NCBI GenBank assembly: GCA_039602395.1 | Contig: JBCNJP010000006.1 | Span: 66,778,509-66,842,508 of the forward strand | Direction of reading: 5' to 3' | DNA: 64,000 nt | From: Deinandra increscens subsp. villosa | Taxonomy: Eukaryota > Streptophyta > Magnoliopsida > Asterales > Asteraceae | In this document: positions 47,774 to 58,940 of the stretch, piece by piece | How the letters are laid out: every line of letters starts with the position of its first letter | How positions within the stretch are numbered: position 1 is the stretch's first letter | The notes under the pieces: model-generated | What the model was told of the DNA's origin: nothing | The model's input: the letters and a program-made list of their open reading frames with translations, nothing else | The model's database searches: none | Made by a program: the position numbers and the translations under genes

Positions 47774-47905
47774 TTTGTTTGCAAATTTGTCTCGATGACT
47801 CCTCTTCTTGTGCAAGTAAGTCTTGGGCAGCGGTTGCAATAAGCGGTTAACACAATATCTACCTACTATTTACACTACGTTGCAACCCACTGTTTGGTAA
47901 ATTAC

Positions 47906-48872
47906 AACCAATAGTCACAACTAGACATGGTGCATGATAATGTGATATAAGTCGGTTAGAGATGACAAGTCTTCAAAGATAGACTCTTTGAGTGGGTTAG
48001 ACTCAAAAAAACAAAATTAAATAACAAAATTAGAGAACAAGACTAAATTCTTTCAAATAACTTTTGTGATTGATTTCAAATGAGAAAGAACAATTACATA
48101 TATAAACTAAAACTAGAAGTGACCTAAGAAAACATACACCACTACATGAGAAGATATTGGAAGCTAAAAATTAACAACTTGCATGGGGATAGTGGGGTCT
48201 AAAACGTGGGTTTGGTTAGGAGATCTGCAAAGTATTGAGAATTTATTTACAATTACAGATAAAATATTAGCAACTAATTTTAATTTAGCAAACAAAGTTT
48301 TCTCATTGACCTTTAATAAAGCATCGAACAATACTGCAATCATTATAAACTTAAGTTAATACAAACCAAAGCAGCGAGCTTGGGAGGTATGTGGATTTCT
48401 ATCTCGTATGACCCAACAAGATTTTGAAAGCTTGCTTGGTGGAAAAGAAAATAAATGTTGATTATCAAAAGTTCAAACACACTTTCTTCTAAATTTTCGA
48501 ATCCATCGAAACCCTAGATATTCTAGAAAACCCTTATTCGTTCTCGCAACTTTAGGTTAACCAAACTCATTATTCGTTTAGGACATCCTTGTACCTGAAT
48601 CATTCTCGTTTTTTAAGCTAGTATACAAACAATCTAAGGTGAGTTTATAGCCTCTTTTTTTGTTTAATTTTTCCAAACCATTTTGTGGAGGAAAACACGC
48701 ATAAACATTTTCATTTATCATTACTTTATTTTCAAGTAAATCATATTATTTATCATACTCATCATCATGAATTATTGCGAAACTTTAATCATTCAAACAT
48801 GTATACTTTTTATAATGCAAAGTCAAATACTGTTGAATACATTTACTTGTATGTATCTGTGTTATCGTCTAC
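47906..48872. other. Intergenic, no gene seen
   Basis: AT-rich, with no conserved ORF, RNA gene or repeat that I can support. Confidence 0.4.
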
Positions 48873-48880
48873 TTTACCAT

Positions 48881-49916
48881 CAGTGGCGGACTTATGTTGG
48901 TGGGTACGGGTTCGCCCAAAACACCCATGAATTTTTTTCGTGGTGTGTTAATTTTCCGATTTTTTACGAACCGAACCCCAAGAAATTTATGACCGAACCC
49001 CATAGAATTTTTACACCGACCCTCAATTTAAAAAAAAATAAGTTTTAATTTTTTTTAACTTAATTTTTTTTAATCACTACTAATTAATAATAATAAACTA
49101 AAAATCTATAAAAAAACTAAAAAAAAGTCCAAATCATAGTTTATTGGGTTTGTGTAATTGTGTGGGTCAGTGGGTTACAACTTGCGCATAGGCAAAGGAG
49201 CGGGAGAATGTGACAGAGACGAATCAGACGAATAGACGATCGACGCTTCAGTTTTCTTGCCGGATTCAAGCCGGAATTTGTGATCCACACGGCGATGCTA
49301 CGTGATTTTGCTGGAATCAATCATCGCAGTCGCGGAGTCGCGGCCGCACCGCACGCCCGCACTTGTCTTCTTTTGCGGTTGAAAATTGAAATCGAATAAG
49401 AGGTAGGTGTTTAAGCAATTTGTATTCTTTTAAGGTTGAAAATTGAAATCGGATAAGAGGTAGGTGTTTAAGCAATTTTTCTTCTTTTGAAGTTGAAAAT
49501 CGGATAAGTCATAAGAGGTAGCCAGGTAGGTGTTTTGCTTAAACTATTAAACTCAATTTATGTTTTTTCTATTGTTTATTCAATTTATGAATATTACTTG
49601 GCCACTCTTTGAACACGTATATGAATATTACTTAGCCACTGAATCACCGATTGAAAGTAATCAATTACTTAGTCACTGTTTGAACATGTATATGAATATT
49701 ACATTTACTTAGCCACTGATTGAAAGTAATCAATTACTTAGCCACTATTCTCGAATGCCGATTGATCCGTCACCGACCCGACCCGACCCGAACCGAATCG
49801 GTCTAAAAAATTATTTGTATATAGGGTGGACGATAAAAAAAATTGTATAACGATAAAAAAAAGTATACTCTAAAAATTTCCGAACCCCATAAGAAAACTT
49901 TCTGGGTCCGCCACTG
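48881..49916. mobile_element. Non-autonomous hAT element (1036 bp), perfect 8-bp TSD
   Basis: Ends cagtggcggacttatg and, as reverse complement, cagtggcggacccaga; target duplication tttaccat at 48873-48880 and 49917-49924. Shared subterminal 'ccgaaccccataag'/'ccgaaccccatag' motifs. The interior (about 49190-49545) has a GC-rich patch and three degenerate copies of 'ggttgaaaattgaaatcgga...ggtaggtgtttaagcaa', followed by repeated 'gaatattacttagccactg' (about 49585-49740). No transposase. Confidence 0.92.
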
Positions 49917-49924
49917 TTTACCAT

Positions 49925-52690
49925 GCTTGTTATTGTATGTTATTTTGGAACTTTATGCTTAAGGCTCCGGAGCATTAAGCGTGAGGTTCCTTGCGAAGAA
50001 CTGAACATGATTACGTTGAGGTTCTTGCGAGGGACTGAACGCCGTCCCAACGTTGAGATTTCCTTGCGAGGAATTGAACATGTGGACACATATTCTTACC
50101 AATTTTTGGTTTGTGAACCATCAATCAGGCGTATTGTTTATGTGATGAATATGTGTGAAAAGACTTATGCTTATTTGTTTATTTAACAGTATTTCTTTGT
50201 AAAGCTCTTATCAAATGTTTTCTATAAGTGTTTCCTATTAAAGGACTCACCAACTATGTAGATAGTTGACCCTTTTTGCATGTTTTTCAGGTCATGAAAA
50301 CCAAGCGTATTTATAGCTAGGAAGCTTATGGACCTAGTTAGATTTATGTTATCTTTTAAGTGTTTGCCTTGTAATAGACATTTAAGTTTTGAATTATTAA
50401 TAAAATATGGTAATCATTTCATATCGTTGCGCTTCTATACTCTTTTCGTGACACCTTAATGTTTTCGCGATCAGTTGTGATGTTACATAAAGTTGTGATG
50501 TTACATAAATCTTGAAAACAAGTCCCAAAATAATCCTAATTTTAAACCTTAACATCTTCAAGTTTGGCACATGAACAAACTGATTACGAAAAGAAGATAA
50601 GACATATTTTTATGATGGAATCCACCATGAGGATCAAAATGAAAAATATTGTTTTAAGAAAAAACCGAGGTTAAAACGGTGACGTTTAGAACGTGAAAAC
50701 CCTAATAAATATTTACCAAGTGTTTTGGAAACCCAAAACGTCATAAGACGAGTCATAAGAGTACGAAACCGTCTTTAGGAAAACTTGAAGCATACCGATT
50801 TATATTTTGGGTTAACTTGACATGAAAATATATTATTTTTATGAGACTTTACTATTTTGTAAAATCATTAGAAAATATCATGTATTTAACACGCGATAGA
50901 AAAATGTATATTTTGGACACCTACTATAAATAACTTTATTATTTTCTAAGTTTTCCAAAAACATAATAATATTTAACGACTTTAAATATTATGTTTAGTT
51001 TCACATTGACCGGCGATTTTTTTTTATATATTTGCTCAATATATAATTCTTTGGTAATTTTTCCGAACGCGAACCAACATTTTATATATTTATCTGAGCA
51101 ATAAATATATTTTCCAACACTTACATATTTATTTGTACAATAAATATTCTTTTCAAACACTTATATATCTATTTGAATAATAAATATATTTTTGAACAAA
51201 TAACTTTCAACACTACTAACGGGATACCAAAGTCAAGACTTGACCAAGTTCATTGGGTGACATAGAGTTGACCCAATTGAAAAAACCTAAAGTTGTCTTA
51301 TATTATTTTAGGATACCGCTAGGTCATACCATACAGTGCGATACCATTTCGTTCACCTTGCTCAAGCGAGTCTCACGGCGCCTTTAGTTATTGTTTTAAA
51401 CATTTTGGGGATAATTCATTGAAATCATTAAACATTAAATATTGTTTGATATTATTTATTGTTTTAAACGTATTGATTACATGTTCTGTTCATTACCCCA
51501 ATCTTTATATCATGTTGATTCATGCTATACCAAATCCCACTATTAATTGAATTCGATTAGTTCTATACGAAACAGTGACTAATGAATACATCTATTGGGT
51601 TGACGTCTCTACCTGTGATTAGTCGCTCCAATCCCGACTCTAATGTTATAGTCAATAGGTACATGTCATTTATTCTTGTCCATTCAGTAATCAATTTTAT
51701 TGGAGAAGATGTTATAAGTTGGTAAACAGTTAATGTCAGGAATCAAGGTTTATGGTAATATTTACAACCACTTTATCATAACTAATGTCAAAACTATCAT
51801 TTATCTGTTCAAACGTTTTCTCATTGTGTCCTTAAACCTGTAAATTCTTAGGTAATTGATTGCTGCATGCTTGGACTATCATACACTTTAGGACCTGCAT
51901 TTGTATTGTGTCATAGTCATCATGGTCATCATTCAACACTTTTGGAGATTTCATTACATAATGCCTTTTAGTTATCATGTTTTTAAATCTCAACATATAA
52001 AACTTGTATTTTGAAACAATGTCCTACTAGCATACTTTCCGCTGCCACGTGTAAGACATATTTTATTTCTATCAAACGAGGCTTTTGTTTAATTATTTAG
52101 TGGTCATTTATTGTAATTGCGACAATGACTCCATGATGTCACATGTCTCTAATACCGTGTGATCAGGGTGTGGCATAATTTGATAAACATCCGGATCTCT
52201 GAGCCATATTAAAAGCCTAAATCATGTAATCTTTACATAAATTGTCTGATTATAAGGAACCATGGATGTTTCGATTACAATTTACAAGGAATCTTGGATG
52301 TTCCGATTACAAGAAAGACAACAATAAACTTACAAATGAAGAGGACAACCAGAGGAGTAGAGGACTGAGGAGGGCTGAACGAAAGCTGGAGATCCGGAGG
52401 AGGCAGGTGAGGGTGACGGTCCGGCGGAGGAGGGTAGAGGCTGGGATTGGGAGAGCGACACGATGTTTGATGTGATGTGAAGAATGAACCGTGAACTCGT
52501 GAAGACCCTGATATGTTTATAATAAGTTATAAAATATTAGAAGTATTAGTGTTAAGATGATAATTAAAAAGTAAAAACATGAAAATACATTTAGATTTAA
52601 CCAACAGGTATACAAACAAACACAAGCGAAAGGATGAAACGATTGAACATTCACGAACACATCTACCAAATCTTCACAAGCACAAATGAA
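49925..52690. other. Intergenic with small repeats
   Basis: 49980-50085 has three imperfect copies of 'gttgaggttccttgcgaggaactgaac', which keep an 87-codon ORF open without a recognisable domain. 51075-51205 has a ~46-bp AT-rich tandem repeat ('caataaatat.ttt..aacact'). 52330-52480 is a purine-rich stretch. No gene supported. Confidence 0.45.
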
Positions 52691-52850
52691 CGAACCAAGC
52701 CTTTGTTCGTGTTCGTTTGTTAAGCTAAACGAACGAAAATTTTTGTTCATGTTCGTTCATTTATTAAACGAAGGAACAAAAATGAACTTCTCACCGAACT
52801 GTTCACGAACACTTCGCTAAACGTTTGGTTTATTTACAACCCTAATTATT
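52690..52850 (-). mobile_element. hAT-like MITE end fragment
   Basis: Minus strand starts 'agggttgtaaataaaccaa' then 'gcgaagtgttcgtgaacag' with many 'cgttcgtt'/'aacgaac' repeats, a common plant hAT end style. The opposite end was not found. Confidence 0.4.
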
Positions 52851-53102
52851 AGTGTAAATTATTATTAGTGTCGTGGTTTGAACATTTATCTCTATCAAAG
52901 AGGCTTTGCTTCTTACCACTGGACTTCAACCTAAGTGGTTAGAAAATCTTTATTGTTAGAAGTGGTTTGGTAATTCATCCAAAATTTTTCATTAATTTTA
53001 GTTTTTTTTTATTGACAGCCGACAGGGGTCCAAAGTTTTTCATCAATTATTAATAGAGGTAGTTTGGTCATTCATAAAAAATAAGGATAGGTTGGCCATT
53101 CC

Positions 53103-53425
53103 TTTTTTTTTAAACGACCAACAAACATTGAATTGTCTAGGTACTTATGTACGGGATGACCCAATGGCAAAAGGCCATCGCCAGCTGGCATAACCCAGCC
53201 GCACGGAGCCCTTAAGCACACCAAGTTATCTCCAGTTCCGAGGAAAACCCACCCACCCAAAGGCCCACTGGTGGTAAAACCCAGACGCCCTCAGGATCGA
53301 ACTGGAGATCACAAAGATCCCAGTCTTCCTTCATTGAGCCACCATGCCCCCTCCAAAGTGATAATAGTGAGATTCGAACTTGAGTCTCAAGTAGAGAACT
53401 CAAGCCTCCTACCACTACACCACAA
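53103..53425 (-). mobile_element. tRNA-derived SINE with two tRNA-like heads
   Basis: Minus strand: head 1 (A-box-like gtagtggtaggaggc near 53415, B-box-like gttcgaatctc near 53380), then head 2 (ggtggctcaatgaagg near 53340, B box agttcgatcct near 53300), then a body 'gtgggtgggttttcctcgg', 'gggctccgtgcggctgggtt', 'ttttgccattgggtcatcc', ending in an A-rich tail near 53104. The body matches 57240-57365, which defines a shared SINE family. Head 1 may be a separate SINE into which this one inserted. Confidence 0.65.
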
Positions 53426-53734
53426 TGGAAGTTGCGTTCATCATTCATTAACAATTTAATTTTACACGGGTAGTTTGGTCATTCATCCATAAGTTTTCAC
53501 TTTTCACCAATTTTAGTTTATTATTAAGTTTAGTCATTCATCTAAATATAACAGAAAATCTAGAAAATCTGGATCATCGTAGATGAGACAAATTAAAAAT
53601 CCACAAGAGTGAAATTAATACAATTAAAGCTTTTAAAATAAAATCGTTATTTGACCTAAACCACCACGACTAAAATCAAAGTTTACTTAAAGAAGAAGAA
53701 AAAGAAAAAAAGATAACCATGATAGAAAAATAAT

Positions 53735-53826
53735 GTATCACATGCATCCTTGTTCCCTTCTATGATTGAGAGACGTGCCACCTAACCCATTGAGGGTTGA
53801 AAATGACAATCACGACCCTTATAAAT
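53735..53826 (+). promoter_or_regulatory. Promoter of Pro/His-rich gene 3
   Basis: RY-like catgcatcc at 53741, shared block gtgccacctaacccattga at 53775-53793, TATA box at 53820-53826, 78 bases before the ATG. Closest to the promoter of gene 1. Confidence 0.65.
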
Positions 53827-53897
53827 TAAATCATCATATCTCCAACCAACCACCACAACAAAATCAAAAGCTAAGATACCACAAAATCAAAAGAAAG

Positions 53898-54059
53898 ATG
53901 ACTAAACCAACCCCACCCCACCACCACACACCACCACCTCCGGCGGTTCACCATCCTCCACCACCGGTGGTTCACGTTGTTCACCACCCTTCACCACCGG
54001 TGGTTCACACCCCTCCACCTCCCGTTGTCCACCACCCACCACCACATAAACACCACTAA
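53898..54059 (+). CDS. Small Pro/His-rich protein 3 (53 aa), unknown family
   Basis: 53 residues, about 21 Pro and 14 His, starting MTKPTPPHHH and ending HHPPPHKHH. Four PPxVVH-type units. No signal peptide. A longer in-frame ORF opens at 53766, but it would start upstream of the TATA box (53820-53826) and is not conserved at genes 1 and 2, so the internal ATG at MTKPTP is chosen. The 3' flank matches genes 1 and 2 ('catgatcgagatctagcaa', 'aagtaacaccatgtg', 'aataatcatggtgttattt'). This copy lies about 34 kb from gene 2, on the same strand, on the other side of Snu114. Function unknown; high His suggests metal or pH-dependent binding, as inference only. Confidence 0.65.
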   Translation: MTKPTPPHHHTPPPPAVHHPPPPVVHVVHHPSPPVVHTPPPPVVHHPPPHKHH

Positions 54060-54675
54060 TCATCATCATGATCGAGATCTAGCAATTAAGTAACACCATG
54101 TGTTGTAAAAGTCTTATATGCTATATATATATATCAAGATGATGGCTACTACTTGATCGATCACAATATTATTTTAGTTTCGGTTGCTATGTTCTGTATC
54201 AATAATCATGGTGTTATTTAAGATCTATGATGTGTTGTAAGTTGTAACATGTATTATTAACTATATATATGATGAATTTCTTCTTATTCTTATTATTATT
54301 ATGTATGTATATGATTATATGTGTGTGAAACATATGATCCAACTAACGAGGTTGAATCTGAATCTGGTCCCTTTTTTATTTGAATCCTATATATAATTGA
54401 GAATAAATGTTTCATGGATTGTCTTCCAAGTGTTTTGTGTATGATCGGGTCGAAAGAAAGCCCCTTTTTAAGGACGATTCTGATGGGTTTCTTTATCATC
54501 AGATTTTACCTGGAGGTTATAGATCATGAACTGAAACCCGCAATTTCTTCATCGATCTATTGATCTTCGTCTTCTTCATTGCAAAGACCAGAGAATTCAT
54601 ATAAATCGATGACCCCACAACTTGTATTTCCAGATCTTTTGACCGGTTATTTGATTATCTAATATCACACGACCA

Positions 54676-54775
54676 TTAGCGAAGCTTCGAAAGTTTGGAG
54701 GGCGAAAAGTCACGGATCCTAATCCTGGGGACGGTTCTCAATATACATAAAAAAAAATTAAAAAACCGCAAAAAT
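54676..54775. repeat. End fragment of the element at 55284-56108
   Basis: 'agcgaagcttcgaaagtttggagggcg' and 'aagtcacggatcctaatcc' followed by 'ggttctcaatatacataaaa' matches the inverted right end of the element that holds the solo LTR at 55389. Only one end is evident here. Confidence 0.5.
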
Positions 54776-55283
54776 TAACACTACTGGTGCACACGACACT
54801 AAATATATGTATGAATAGTTTTTAACTATGTGCGTGTTGTGGCGTGGCATTACGGGTAAAGAACATTAAAAACAAGTTTAATTTATATAAAAAGTAATTG
54901 TAAAACAAGTTTAATTTATATAAAAAGTAATTGTATATTTTTTTACACGATACAGTTAATAAACATAAAATAGATATCGGAACCTTGGATTCGGGGTTGT
55001 CTTCGTTCTTCCCGTGCTTCGGTGCTTGTTAACGGATCTCCAACTTTGGAGTTCCGATGTTTTCGTGGCCTCCGGTAAGGCGATCCTCTATCCTCTTTCC
55101 TCTTTTTAATCGTCATGGAATCTTTTACACGTTCTCTCTTTGGGTTAAACTGTGATGCTGTTGAATGGCAAATTAAAGGAAGGCTGTTTTTCTTAGATGT
55201 AGGGGGTGATCTACCCTTTGCTCATTGTTAGAAATCCAGTAACGATTCGAGCACTTGTTCGATCAATTACAATACAGAATAAC

Positions 55284-56108
55284 CACCGGCGAAGCTTAGT
55301 GGAGACTGGGAGGGGCGACCGCCCCTCCGGTTTTTTTCGGCCGTAATGCTAATTTTTATGATTTTTGATTTTTTTATATATTGAGAACTGTTGGGTTATA
55401 TAACTATTTATCAAAACACGAGTACGCAGCGGAAAGAAACCTATGAATTAATCTAACTAACCGGTTTTAGAACGTGTACCTTTTTAGCTCGGCAAGACTT
55501 GATCTCTTGGAGGATTTGATACAAATCCCTCTACGATCGCACACACGACACACCAATGCTATGTGCTAGCAACCGATCACGAACTCCTCTTGATGTAGGC
55601 TTGGTCGAACCACACAAGAATCGAAACCCCCCTTGGGTTTTCTTGTTGCCGAATTCGAGAGAGTAGAGAGAGAATTAGAGTTTTCTTTTATCTGATAAAA
55701 GCAGCAGCTAATCCTTAAACTCAGAGGGTCTATTTATAGGATTAGAATACTTGATAAACAAGCAAAAGGGATAGGCATAAGAGCCCTAGCCGAATTCGGC
55801 CTAGAGGCCTTATCCACAACCTTTTCTCAATTGTAATCCAATTACAATTCTCTCTAATTACAACTAACACCCCTCTGTTAACAATTAACTGTCAGTTTTT
55901 AACGAAACCTCGTTAAATGTTCGTGATAAATATTAATTAACCATTAATTAATATTAATACATTTGGTGTCGAGACGTGTGACCCCGTAGGCTTAAATAAC
56001 TTCCGGACATACGCTTACTATTACATGATCATATCCCTACAAGAACCGCCTCCCGGATTAGGATCCGTGACTTTTCGTCCCCCCAAACTTTTCGCCGAAG
56101 CTTCGCCA
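55284..56108. mobile_element. MITE with 'ggcgaagctt' inverted ends, split by a solo LTR
   Basis: Left end ggcgaagcttagtggagact; right end reverse complement ggcgaagcttcggcgaaaag. Without the LTR (55389-56041 plus one TSD) it is only about 170 bp. No exact target duplication seen. Confidence 0.55.
55389..56041 (-). repeat. Solo LTR (653 bp), perfect 5-bp TSD
   Basis: Minus strand starts TGTAGGGATATG and ends CCCAACA; flanked by agaac at 55384-55388 and 56042-56046. Contains 'gggtctatttataggatt' (TATA region). Likely Copia-type by length and style. Confidence 0.85.
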
Positions 56109-56109
56109 A

Positions 56110-57130
56110 TGAGAATAACAACAATAAATGGAAATACAATTGAGATAAACAGTAAGCGTAAACACCACAGAAATCTAAAAAAAGGGCTATTTCTACAATA
56201 AGTGTTTCAAAAAAAGGACGAGAAACGTAATAAATTGGGTTAAAAGGCACATTTTATAAGTTATCTTAATAAAGGAAAATATATGTAATTTACTCTGGAA
56301 ATTATAAAAACAATGGCATCTTTTGTAGCAGGTCATATCATTCTATGGAATAATAAAAGGAAATAAATAAAGAAAATTGACTTCTACTTTGAGTTTTTAG
56401 ATTGTTCCTTTTCACATGTTCACATCTGAAGTGTCTTTACATTTACCTGTTTTTTCCTTTGTTGTTTATAAAATCATTGTTATGAATCAACTTGGGTTTT
56501 TATAAAATCACTATTATAGAAATAAAGTCACTCTTATAGATTACTTATATTTACCCAAAGTTACCTGCTACAGTTTAAATACGATTTCTTTATATACATA
56601 GTTGTTATTATATCACTGTTATAATAAAAACCAATCTCTTTTGAATATATAAACAAGATATAACAACATGCATTTTGTAGTCCAATCGGTCTTAATATGG
56701 AATATGTATAAGCATCAAACCTTTAGAACAAAAACAAAAATGAAGGAAATGCGGAATTAGATAAGGGGGAGCCAGCTTTTGGTTTGTAAATATGTTTGAT
56801 CTATTAGTTCTTAATTAGTTTGAGGCAATGTTTTAAAACCCTCTTTGAACCGGTCGGTTCGACCGGTTGAACGGTGACTGGAGACTAAGCCGGTTCGGGT
56901 GTCTCCGGTTTAGTCTAATTCCAGGCTAAGTTTTGACCCGACAATTTTTACAATTCAAGCAGCTGAAACTCGAAACCTCGAACAATCGCATCTGATTTTC
57001 TTTGTAATTAAGTAACATTTGAGCCCCCCCCCCCCCTCACACCACCCACACGTAACAAACAAACCACACCTAGTTACACACAAACACACCTTTTTATGTG
57101 TAAAAAAAGACAATAATTATCATGATGGCC
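56110..57130. other. Intergenic, no gene seen
   Basis: AT-rich. 56840-56920 has 'gaaccggtcggttcgaccggtt' hairpins of the kind seen in decayed DNA elements; a C-run lies near 57025. Nothing else supportable. Confidence 0.4.
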
Positions 57131-57134
57131 GCCC

Positions 57135-57370
57135 AACGACGTCTAGCTCAACTGGTTAGAGACATGTTGGTCAGTGATAGGAGGTCTGGAGAACTCATAT
57201 TCGATCCTTGAGGCAACCGGGTTTTACCATTAATTGATCGTCGCGTCTACGGACGGGCGGGTTTTCCCCAAAGCTGGTGTAACATTGGGCGCTTAAAGGG
57301 CTCTGTACGGCTGGGTTTAGCCAGCTGGCGGTGACATTTTGCCATTGGGCACCCTGTAAGGGTACCTGAG
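57135..57370 (+). mobile_element. tRNA-derived SINE
   Basis: A box tagctcaactgg at 57144-57155, B box tattcgatcc at about 57198-57207, then the body shared with 53103-53425 ('gcgggttttcccc', 'agggctctgtacggctggg', 'attttgccattgggcaccc'). It is joined to the LTR at 57371, which inserted at its 3' end. Confidence 0.75.
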
Positions 57371-58499
57371 TGATGTTAGTCCAATTTGTCGTCATTATTG
57401 TGCTTAATTTGTTATATTTATTTATAGTAATGGTTGGATTACGTTGCATTTTCACGAGTTTTATGTTTTGGGGTACCGAATGCTTAATAAGTCAAATTGG
57501 AGCAGTTATGAGAGAATTGGAAAAGCTGCTGGTACAAGGATCGAGAATCGAACCGGAACGAGTGAAGATTTAGAAGAAAATCAAGAAAGTTCCTGAGATC
57601 CAGATCTGGGCGGTACGCCCAGAAGAGAAGAAACCAGGGCGGTACGCCCTAAAAGTTAGAGAAGCAGCCGAGTTTTGCAATCCGGGCGGTACGCCCAGAG
57701 TTACATATTTTGGGGCGGTACGCCCCGAATTGGCCGACAGTAGAAATTTTTAGGGTTTAGTATTTAAACTTGTTTTCTTAAGTTTAGTTGATATCTATCA
57801 TTGTTCTAGACGACCAGAGGCTAGGTTTTTGTGAATTTCACCTTGTTTTGGGAGTTTTGTGGAGCAATCAATCATTCGGTACATTTATTTTATGCAATCT
57901 TTAATTACAATCATATCTGTTTCATTAGCCATGTCCGGCTAATCACCACTAACCGCTTTTGGTGATTGGTTGGTGGATTCGTTCTATGATTAATCTATTG
58001 CTTAACTAGTTGTTCCGGAATACTTGCTACCGTTGAACACCCGCATGCAGAATTGTTTAATCTAACTAGTAACCTAGGGTTTTAGTGGTCCACTGTTTAT
58101 TGATCTAGCACTTTCTTGCGGCAGGACTAATCAGCCCATTAGGAACTTAGGTTGTTAGGTCAAGGAAGCAATTGGGGGGCATGTCTATGTGTCACTAGTT
58201 AGTAATTAGGTTTTTCTAGATCGGTAGCCAACCAGGATCCAGAAGTGGTTAGATTTGTCTCATTTGATAGTTCAAGTAATTTTCTAGGTTAAAGTTAGTA
58301 ACTTTGTTAGTTAAACCACCTCAACAAATCAAAACAGCTAAGTGGCAATTTTAGTTAACTTTAGGTAATCAGTAATTTAGGTTAATTTAGTAATCAATTA
58401 GTCAATTTCCACATATTCCCTTGGTTCGATAACCCTGACTTACCACTACTACAAATCAATTTAGTTGGGGATTTGAAACGGCCTGACAAACCGTTATCA
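57371..58499 (+). repeat. Solo LTR, Ty3-type (copy 2), perfect TSD
   Basis: Starts tgatgttagtcc, ends aaaccgttatca, flanked by ctgag on both sides (57366-57370 and 58500-58504). Full-length match to 1161-2260, including four gggcggtacgccc motifs (about 57608-57727). There is no PBS or internal region beside it, so it is a solo LTR left by recombination. Confidence 0.92.
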
Positions 58500-58504
58500 C
58501 TGAG

Positions 58505-58940
58505 CAGCTTCCGTTTCTTGCATGTTCAATTTTTTTTTATCACGATGGCCTCTACTTCCTGTTTCTTTTGAAAGTTCCTCTTGATCGGAAAAACAAACCG
58601 GACACCGATTTCTGCATTTCTTCTACAGGCAACTCAAGGGTTACAAACCCTAATCACGAATCGTTTTTAGTGCAATCGTGTATTCAATGAACCAAAGCTC
58701 TGATGCCACTTGGTAGGTTCATGGCTATCAGAAGAGACAACACACACACAAACGATCAAAAAATATAAACCACTGGCACAAGAATTTAACATGGTTCGGT
58801 CGATGTGGCTTACGTCCATTGACTGTAACTAGGGTTTTCTCTTTTATCAGCTCATTGTGCAAAATATTACAATTACATGACTATGATATATATAATAGAA
58901 ATTAGAACAACACTAGAAACCTCTTGCTTCTCAAAAGTCG
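58505..58940 (-). mobile_element. Copia-type LTR/leader fragment
   Basis: Minus strand: an LTR end ...gaacctacca at 58711, then the initiator tRNA-Met-type PBS tggcatcagagc (58708-58697), then leader sequence to about 58520. The LTR part extends right to at least 58930; its start was not identified. No coding part. Confidence 0.6.

Larger units (their letters stand above)
44230..47905. repeat. Duplicated block B (carries RGF-like gene B)
   Basis: Second copy of block A. Compared with A it has three extra pieces: a CACTA-like element at 44388-45317, a Harbinger MITE nested in it (44421-45157) and a solo LTR at 47331-47773. Because A lacks them, their boundaries are well defined. Confidence 0.88.

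Noticed and set aside
49923..50186. 87-codon ORF beside the hAT element
   Set aside because: Open because of three imperfect tandem repeats; no domain.
53766..53897. N-terminal extension of Pro/His protein 3 by 44 codons
   Set aside because: It would start before the TATA box and is not conserved in genes 1 and 2.
55118..55231. Short ORF starting MESFTRSLFGLN
   Set aside because: May be a LINE ORF1 start or host exon, but only 38 codons are open and nothing joins on either side.
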